Assembly (NCBI GenBank): GCA_026225945.1
Contig: JAMJFZ010001797.1
Location: 1,496,001-1,560,000, forward strand
Source: Cricetomys ansorgei
Lineage: Eukaryota; Chordata; Mammalia; Rodentia; Nesomyidae
Reading direction: 5' to 3'
Length of the DNA stretch: 64,000 nt
Made by a program: the position numbers and the translations under genes. A model generated the notes under the pieces. It saw only the letters and a list, made by a program, of their open reading frames with translations, had not been told where the DNA came from and did no database searches. Below, one piece after another: positions 57,117 to 64,000 of this stretch (position 1 is its first letter; the number at the start of each line of letters is the position of its first letter).

Positions 57117-57628
57117 ACAAAAACTCTGTCATCTTTGTTGGGGTTTTGACATGCGGTTAGCCTCAGAGAATACGAAGGGAGAGCCCCAAAATGAAAGTCC
57201 TAAAGAGGAGCTCAATGCCACCAGGGTGTTGTGAACCCTTAAAAGGGGGTTGACGGCCATAGAGTAGAGGACCCAACAGAGACACAGACTGGGTGTACAG
57301 GGCAGCCCAGGTAGGGATTAGGGATGGACAGGAGCCTTAGCTAAGCAGCCCAGCGATGGGGTGTAGAGGAAGACCCAGTAGCCAGCTGAAGTTCTGAGGA
57401 GTGCGGCTTCTAGAAGCAGCAGCCACCTACCTGGATCCTGTCAGATCCTGTCAGAGTCAGCATCTGCTCTGACCTGGGAAATCACATCTCCTGTGTAACC
57501 AGGGAAGGAGAGGTAGATTCCCCACCCCCACCCTGCCGCCTATCCCCTGCAACCGAGATGGTGGCCTTCCTACTCTCAGGCCAGTCCTAGTGCTCAGAGA
57601 TGGCTTCTCAGTTGTCAACTAGTCTAGT
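57117..57628. other. No feature recognised
   Basis: CAGATCCTGT occurs twice in tandem near 57440. No gene or repeat named. Confidence 0.35.
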
Positions 57629-57960
57629 TTCCTCTCTGTTGCTGGGGTGAAACACTCTGACCAAAGGCACCTTAGGGGAGGAAAGGGTTTATTTGGATTA
57701 CACTTCTGGGTCACAGTCCATCACAGAAAGCAAGGAGCTTGAAGCAGAAACCATGGAAGAACACTGTCTGCAGGCTCACAGGAAGGCTCATTCTTAGCCA
57801 TCTTTCCCATACAGTCCAGGACTGCCTAGGGATGGTCCCACCCACAGTGGGCTGGACTGTCCTACATCAACCTTTGGCTTTGCCAGTCAAAGCTAAGTAG
57901 GACACCAACTCATTTAGCTTCTGGATCAAGTATGTCAGTATTTCCTAGTCTAAGGGATCC
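57629..57960 (-). mobile_element. MTE/MTD-type MaLR LTR, reverse
   Basis: TTTCCTCTCTGTTGCTGGGG, GGGTTTATTTGGATTACACT, GATGGTCCCACCCACAGTGG and GCTGGACTGTCC in reverse order of the LTR. Confidence 0.75.
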
Positions 57961-58350
57961 CCATTTGACCTATATTCTTCTGTCAGACGTGTCCAAAGTT
58001 AAAAACAAACATACTAACATAACATACAAGCTTCATACATCGGCATCAACAGCTCACAAATCATGTTATTTTACCTCATTTTCCTAAAAGCTCCATGGGG
58101 GTAATTATATAAGCTGTTATTCCTCTCGTCTTAATTGGTAGGAAATACTGAAGGTGCCGCCCTGGGGTAAAAACACAGTTAGGCAGAAGCAAGCTGTAAG
58201 AAGTCACACACAGGCGGGAAGAATACGTGTTTTAAGGTTGTATTTCTAGCATGTTTTACGACCCGTCGACCGGATAGAACGCATGTTTATTGAGTGACAA
58301 ATCAAAGATTAGAGCAGCAACAGCAAAAGGCGGAAGGGAGCTTGTTTTTA
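57961..58350. other. No feature recognised
   Basis: AT-rich sequence before an LTR. Confidence 0.35.
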
Positions 58351-58357
58351 ATTGTTG

Positions 58358-58442
58358 CTATGGTTTGAATATATTCTGTCTCCTCTAAAAGCCATGCTAA
58401 AATCTAAGCCCCATGATGAGATAGCAAGGACAGGAGGAGGAG

Positions 58443-58492
<50 letters not shown>

Positions 58493-58970
58493 GGAGGAGG
58501 AGGAGGAGGGTCCTACCCCCAGGAGCGGAAGCGTCTGTGCACACAGCTGTTCACACATGGAGTGTCACCTGCCCTGCCGGCTCATGCGGCGGAGGCTCGG
58601 TCCTCAGCTGGTGACACTACTGGGAGGAGACTGGGTCACGAGGCATCCAGCTGATAGCTCTGGGTAGTGGGGTCTGGTTAGAGGACTCAGGTCATGGGGG
58701 TGCCTTCGAAGGGTATGTCCTGCCCTTGACTTCCTTATGCCATCTGCTGCCTGTCTGCCATGAGGTTCGCACAAGCCTTTTTGGCTTCACACATGCTCTC
58801 TGCTGTGTTGTTCTGACCCAGCGTGCGTGGATCCAGAAGGACAGACACTGGGCGGCTATAGGAAAGAACCTCTAAAACCATGAACCAAAATAAATCTTTC
58901 CCCTTTAAATGGTGTCTTTCCGGTATTTGCCTCTGTGGTGGTGGAAAGCACAAGGGGTTAACGATGCTGC
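58358..58970 (+). mobile_element. MLT1/MST-type MaLR LTR, expanded by a (GGA)n insert
   Basis: TGCTATGGTTTGAATATATT at the start and AAAACCATGAACCAAAATAA, TGGTGTCTTTCCGGTATTTG at the end match the LTR termini. A GGA repeat (about 58431-58509) sits near its 5' part. Confidence 0.75.
58431..58509. repeat. (GGA)n polypurine repeat
   Basis: AGGAGGAGG runs with periodic AAGAGG. The frame of 100 codons at 58352-58654 is Gly-rich only because of it. Confidence 0.96.
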
Positions 58971-59027
58971 TGTACAAGGCATGTGACACCGCACGCCACC
59001 CTAAGACCCTGCCAACAAGTCGGCTCC

Positions 59028-59403
59028 TGTTGCAGAAGTTTATTTCCAGTTATGTTTTAAAGCGGTTGTTTTGTCCATTGTTGGGGGGGAAGGGCTGCCT
59101 AGGCCCTGGCATTTTGTATTGTCTGCAGGTAAATTGGCGTTGGGTAAAAGATGTCTGACTCCTCATGATCTGCACCTGCTCACTACTCTCCGGTAGAGCT
59201 ATGAGGGGGCAGAATTTTTGTATTAATAGAACACCTGTGTAGCTTCTGCGTCAATAAAAACCCCTGAGATCAGAGGATCAGGGTTCCACGCTCCAGAATG
59301 GCACTGGTTACGGCAGGCGGTTCCCTCTGCTGAGGTCTGGCCGGGTTTGCGTCTATGAAAATGCCTCCTTGTCTTTCTTGCTGAGCCACCCAGCAGCTAC
59401 TCC
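59028..59403 (+). mobile_element. Solo LTR, family A (copy 11, longest subtype)
   Basis: TGTTGCAGAAGTTTATTTCC to CAGCAGCTACTCC. Between GATCTGCACCTG and the polyadenylation signal (GTCAATAAAAACCCC) it has about 45 extra bp (TCACTACTCTCCGGTAGAGC onwards) including ATTAATAGAACACCTG, absent from all others. GGCTCC (59022-59027) and GGCTAC (59404-59409) agree at 5 of 6. Confidence 0.85.
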
Positions 59404-59510
59404 GGCTACCTCCAGATAGGGCCCTCGCTCTTGAACTAGAACCAGGAGCTAAAATAAATCTCTTTTCTGTAACGCTTACCCAGTCTGTTTTAGTGTGTCA
59501 CTGCAACAGG

Positions 59511-59600
59511 AAATGGACGATGACAATTATTCATTCATTTTTTCCCCCCAGCAAATATTTACCAAATGTCTGCTGTGGGCTAGGCACGAGTCCAAGTGCT
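59511..59600 (-). mobile_element. Possible ancient L2/MIR-like fragment, reverse
   Basis: TTATTCATTCATTTTTTCCC, CAGCAAATATTTACCAAATG and GGCTAGGCACGAGTCCAAGT resemble the reverse of the mammalian 'aataaatatttgttgaatgaa' segment. Confidence 0.5.
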
Positions 59601-59997
59601 GGAAACTCAACCCTCTTTATGCCAGGAAGCGGCCTGTGAAAGGGAGAGAACTGTCAATATTTTCAATGTCCCGGTGCTCCTTTTAAAGTTAAAAGATTAT
59701 TTATATTTAAAACCCTGTAGTGACTTGCTAGGGAGGGTCCTCGGGTTTTAAAATCCTTTTTCTATTTCATGTGTCTACAATTTCTGTCTTGTTTACTTTA
59801 GGGGTAGAAAGCTTGTTTAATGTTGTGAGCGCTTAGCAAAGACCACACATTGAATTTTGTTCTTCTTAAATCGAAGTTCAAAGTCCCCAGCAGTATGTTA
59901 AAATAGGCAACCTTTTTATATCTCTGGGGAACCATTAAGAGCTGAATTTTACTCTCTTGGCATCTGTTATAGTAGATCAAAAATCCGTACTTCTCAG
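59601..59997. other. No feature recognised
   Basis: AT-rich sequence. Confidence 0.35.
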
Positions 59998-60055
59998 ATG
60001 AAGGCAGTGTGCAGATTTGACGTGCAGAGTCGGAAAAGTGGAAGGCCGACTTCAG
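59998..60055 (+). other. Candidate 58-bp exon beginning with ATG
   Basis: It lies between GTACTTCTCAG and the strong donor GACTTCAG|GTGAGAAC. The first frame is open: MKAVCRFDVQSRKSGRPTS. The pyrimidine tract upstream is poor, which weakens it. Confidence 0.18.
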
Positions 60056-61052
60056 GTGAGAACAAACTGTTCACCACACAGTCAGGGAGAAGCCGATGGC
60101 TTCCCTAGAAGTGGAATGCACCTCGGAGTGAGCACACGGCCAAGAATCCCAGCGTATATAGGATAGGGACCGTGAAGAGGTTAAATTCATAGGATTGCTG
60201 GGTGGAAAGGATTTCAAGATTTAAAAGACCCCACGAATGTTTTGTTTCCTGTGGCTCCGACCTGAGGGAGAAGCAGGGAGGGATACATGTTGGGTATGTT
60301 TTGGAGAACAAGTTTGGGGGAGCCAGCCCTCCCCCTCCCCCGACAAGGGGAAAAGAACTTCAGAGCGAGGGAGACCAAGCAGGGTTTCAAATCTGACCCT
60401 TGACAGCTCAGGCAATTACTTCATCCCTTTTGAGTCTCATTTTCTCGTTGGAAAGCCGATCCACTTGACCCCAATACGGCCCAGCTCGTAGGAAGTGGAA
60501 AGTCTTCTTTTCTTCCTTTTACGTAAGTAGGACAAACTTGGGCTCATTAAAAAGGTGCTGTCACACTTACTTCCCGTGTTAGCTAAAATATATTAAAACA
60601 TGTCTCCTAGCGCGTCATCAGTGCCAAGAGGGGAAAGAAGACCAGGAACACAGTGGCGCATTCCAGAGAATCGGAACGCCCCACCCTGTCGGACAGACGG
60701 CAGGTGCCGGTGGTCTGGAGCTGGGACCCGCCCCTGCGTCTCCCTGAGATTCCCTGGCTCTCACCTGAGAAAACAGGGAGGCTTCGCTCCCATCCCTGGA
60801 CACTTCCCAAACGGCTCATGCTTCGGCTGATGTCCCTTAGGCCCTTGGACAAACTGTGAAAGAGATGATGACTATGAATTATTTAGCAAGTTCTTGGCCC
60901 CTGTTAAGACATTTTAAAAACAATTTCTTAACTCCTCACTCATAAACTCCGGCTGCTTGCCCTTGGGTGAATTCTGTCATCCTGGAACACGAGCCTTGTC
61001 ACATAGCAGTGGAGCGAGCCATGGATGTTCAGGAGCAAAGCAGAGGCAGCAC
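60056..61052. other. No feature recognised
   Basis: GC-rich patch with several CpGs at 60600-60800, too small and diffuse to call a CpG island. Frames of 61-81 codons overlap on both strands. Confidence 0.35.
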
Positions 61053-61094
61053 GGGGGTGGGGTCGGGGGTGGGGAGGGGGTGTGGGGGGGTGGG
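61053..61094 (+). repeat. G-rich tract with quadruplex-forming potential
   Basis: Seven G tracts of 3 to 7 (GGGGGTGGGGTCGGGGGTGG and on) separated by 1-3 base loops meet the usual intramolecular G-quadruplex pattern. Confidence 0.85.
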
Positions 61095-61189
61095 ATGTGT
61101 CTAAGCGGAGCCGAGAGCGTGTAGGCGGAGCTTAGCCCTTGGGCCCTTTCTTTACCTGTCCTTTTTCCCTTTTAGACTTATTTGTTTTC

Positions 61190-61363
61190 AGTTTATTGTT
61201 TTTCTGTAACTCCGCATGCACACTACAGGCAAGCAGAAGCCAGCAGAGAGCATCGGATGCCCTGGAACTGGAGCCGCAGGTGATTGTTCGGGGATCAGAA
61301 CCAGGCCCAGATCCTCTGTGAGAGGAACAAGCGCTCTTCGGTGCTGAGTTTCCCCGGCCCCAT
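61190..61363 (-). mobile_element. B2/B3-type SINE, reverse
   Basis: GCAGAAGCCAGCAGAGAGCA, CCCTGGAACTGGAGCCGCAG, GGGGATCAGAACCAGGCCCA, then GAGTTTCCCCGGCCCC. Diverged. Confidence 0.78.
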
Positions 61364-61887
61364 CGGCACTTTTTGGATTAAGGAGAATAACAAGCTAAAA
61401 GTTCACAGATGTTGTACAGTAGAAGCAGAGTGTTGTGTAAGAAATAACAACTTCAAAAATGGATTTTTTTTTTTTTTTGGACAATCAAAACAACCTAGAA
61501 AATGTAAGAGTTTCTGCTGAAATATCTGATTATCAGTAAGTTGTTTTTTTTTTTTTAAGTTATAAAATTTTTGCCTTGTTTTTTAATGGTATAAAATAAT
61601 CGGTTTTGTGATAGGGGGTCCGCGGAAGTCTTCGTGCCCTCTGTAACCCCCCCCCAGTTCCTCCCGTGATTGATTCAGGAGCCTCCAGTGAGCTCATCGG
61701 TACCACAGAATGAGGGCGGCTTCCAGCCGACGGTTCTCACTTTTTCTCAAGCAGCTGGGAGAAACACTAAGATCTTATACTATGAGTCTCCCTCTTCACA
61801 CTCTGAAGCTGGGTTTGGTTACAATTGTGTACATTACCATAGCAGATACTTTCCGAGAGTTGTCTACCCACAATATTTTTTACAGAG
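61364..61887. other. No feature recognised; T runs at 61465 and 61544
   Basis: Two poly-T runs without an attached SINE body that I can identify; a C run at 61647. Confidence 0.35.
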
Positions 61888-62080
61888 GGTATTTTATTTT
61901 ATTTTATGTACATGAGCGTTATGTATGTATGTGCACCATGTGTGTACATTGCATGCAGAAGCCAATAGAGGGTGTTGGACCCCATGGTGTGGGGTGTGAT
62001 GTGGGGGCTGGTAACTGAATCCAGGTCCTCTGACAGAGCAGCCCTGCTCTGACTGCCATGCCGTGTCTCCAGCTCCCAGA
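61888..62080 (-). mobile_element. B2-type SINE, reverse
   Basis: TTTTATTTTATTTTATGTAC, GAAGCCAATAGAGGGTGTTG, GGGGGCTGGTAACTGAATCC, AGGTCCTCTGACAGAGCAGC, then CCGTGTCTCCAGCTCCC. Confidence 0.88.
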
Positions 62081-62735
62081 GAACGTTTTGAATTTTCATA
62101 TTTTAGAGAAGATCACTGAAGGACAAAGAGGCTGGCCGATTTTGTTTTGGATCACGTTCAGTTTATAGAGTCACCGAGTCTAGAGGATAAAGACAGATTA
62201 GATTTAAGGGGCAACATAATTGAAGTGTATTTCATTTTAAAGTCTAAACGTGAAACTGTAAATGGGTTGGAAGGCAAAGAAAGTATATTATTACAGCCGG
62301 GTGGCTGGAGAAGGACCTTGCAACCGACATTGCCAGGGCAACGGCCATAATGAAAAATATTCCCAGAGCCTTTCGAGAAAGATGGGGAGCTAGAAGTTGC
62401 CTCTGTGTGACCCAGTGAAGGAGAGCGTCAGAATAAGGGAAAACAGACTCTGTTCCAAAGAGTTTTCTGGAAACTCAGAAAACAAGGGAAAGGCTGCTGG
62501 AAAATACCGGAAACATGCAGATAACTAGGAAGCTGGACCCAGCTTCACTCGCACAGGTCCCTTGTGAGGGAGGGGAAGGAGAATTCACATCCAAAAGTAG
62601 CGTCTTTCCGCCTCTCTGAGTGGCACTGGGGAAAAAGCCTTCAACAGATGTCTTCAAAGAAGCCAGAAGAGATATCTAAGCCCACAGATGCGGGAAGTAC
62701 AGCACAGGAAGTACGGCACAGAGGCTGTAGTTGAG
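62081..62735. other. No feature recognised
   Basis: Single-copy sequence without clear repeats or exons. Confidence 0.35.
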
Positions 62736-63262
62736 TGGGGAATGGTCCCCTTAGTCATAAGCATTTGAACACTTGGTCCTCGGCTTGGTGGCTCTGTTTG
62801 GAGAGGTTTAGGAGGCATGGCCTTGCTGGAGGAAAAGGTACATCAGGCCACCGGGACCGTGCAGGACCGCAGGTGTCCGGCAGAGGGCAGGAGTGAGGGA
62901 AAAGTTTGGGGCAGTGCGTTTTCTTCGTGGGGAAGGTAAAACAAGTCAAGGTGCACAGTTTAGGTTCGGATGCTTTGGGTTTTTGTTTGCCTGGGAAATG
63001 CTCCCTTCACGTTCGTGTGTGCGAAAGCGCTGTCCTCAGCCGTGGTGTTAATGTTAGCGAAGGTGTGGAACTGTTAGGAGGCGGAGCCACATGAGAGGAG
63101 GTGGGTGATGGGGGACCAGCTGTGAGGCGTTAAAGCCCTGGCCCACTTTGTGTTCGCTTTTTGCTTCCTGTCTGCTGACGCAGTGGGACCAGCCGGCCCC
63201 TCCTCCTGCTGCCTGATGCTATGGTTCCCCTTCAACTGTAAGCCAGAATCAACCCTTCATTC
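62736..63262 (+). mobile_element. MaLR-type LTR, two pieces
   Basis: The first piece (62736-62880) has TGAACACTTGGTCCTCGGCT and GGAGAGGTTTAGGAGGCATG. The second (63040-63262) has GTGTGGAACTGTTAGGAGGC and CCTTCAACTGTAAGCCAGAA with TCAACCC. They may be two related LTR fragments or one split element. Confidence 0.6.
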
Positions 63263-64000
63263 TTTAGTCCAGGACTAGGATTCTAATATGCAAAAGCAGC
63301 AACACAGAGGCAGACCTCCTCCAGCTAGCACTTTGGGGAGGTGGCACTGCTCCCCCGACGTACGCAGCCCAGGGCCAGGCAATGTGACCAACGCTGACAG
63401 CCCAAAGCAGCCAGCCCTATTCCGTGAAAACGTGTTCTGTAGATTTGGATCCTGTCCCCACCGCTACCCTTGGTTCTCACTGGCCAAACTACTCTGCCCG
63501 GCAGCCATTTTCACTCCCTCTGGACAGTCTTTAGAATCTGGCAGCTGCAGCGTCGTCCTGACCCACCCTGGCCTCAGTGCCCTAGAGCACCGAGTGTCCC
63601 ACTGGTGATTAAGAAGATGCGATCACGGGAGCAAACCTCACCAGGATCAGCCTACTGGCCTGGGTAGGCACACATCTGGACCCTGGAGGAGTGTTTATTT
63701 GGGCAGATAGAGCAGTGAGCTCAGAGAACACCATAGCCAGAGCCCAGTGAGGTAAGCACGGAGAGGAAGAAGGAGAATTTTCCATTCTGGTTCAGTCATG
63801 ACTAAAGTTGCCAGGAATCGGTGCAGTAAATATGAATGTGAACTTCTTTGCATAAAACATCTTTGCAAATCTGGGCTTTCATTGCTCCATATGTTCCTGC
63901 CTTGGCTTTCACACGACTTTGACAGTTATTACCACAGGAAAAAAAATGATCTGAAGCCTGCTCAGGGTGTTTTGTTCATTTATTTAACAAACATTCAATA
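63263..64000. other. No feature recognised to window end
   Basis: Contains a donor-like GAG|GTAAGCACGG at 63749 without a convincing partner. The last 25 bases (TTTATTTAACAAACATTCAA) resemble the start of an old reverse L2/MIR-like fragment cut by the window edge. Confidence 0.35.

Noticed and set aside
58352..58654. Gly-rich frame resembling a structural protein
   Set aside because: Produced by the (GGA)n repeat inside an LTR.

Overview
This window reads as nuclear DNA of a muroid rodent. The evidence is its interspersed repeats: tRNA-derived B2-type SINEs, 7SL-derived B1 SINEs, composite B4 SINEs, an ID-like element, LTRs of the rodent MaLR group (ORR1/MT/MTD types), and many very long CA/GT and GA microsatellites. 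I cannot fix the genus. I saw no bacterial, phage or plasmid features, no operons and no CRISPR array.

No protein-coding gene can be supported with confidence. Nearly all open frames are either artefacts of simple repeats (His/Thr and Cys/Val runs from CA/GT arrays) or short chance frames crossing SINEs and LTRs. The best coding leads are weak: an unrecognised 170-codon frame near 56.6-57.1 kb that looks like a decayed retrocopy or orphan frame, and a few splice-site-bounded segments (2559-2618, 30128-30341 minus, 32624-32694, 49784-49876, 55060-55126, 59998-60055). The segment at 49784-49876 has the best splice signals.

Layout: 0-12 kb holds SINEs, CA arrays, a 10-bp-period minisatellite (6.7-7.1 kb), four of the eleven solo LTRs and MaLR LTRs. 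From 12 to 20.8 kb come SINEs and two large minisatellites: a GGGGAATATGG/GACA/CA array (17.4-19.1 kb) and a GGGCCCTGAGGAGG array (19.85-20.8 kb). From 20.8 to 33 kb lie MaLR LTRs, a purine-rich LTR-like block and quiet sequence. From 33 to 50 kb lie simple repeats, five more solo LTRs, SINEs and a 70-bp minisatellite (46.8-47.3 kb). From 50 to 64 kb lie MTD LTRs, B1/B2/B4 SINEs, poly-G, (GGA)n, a G-quadruplex tract and one more solo LTR.

The most notable feature is one family of about 310-375 bp solo LTRs. It has eleven copies in 64 kb, ten in the same orientation. At least four are flanked by perfect 6-bp target duplications, and the family splits by an 18-bp indel. The six-base duplications point to a class II (ERVK-like) retrovirus family. 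The strand bias, if real, would fit a window inside introns of a gene transcribed on the minus strand.
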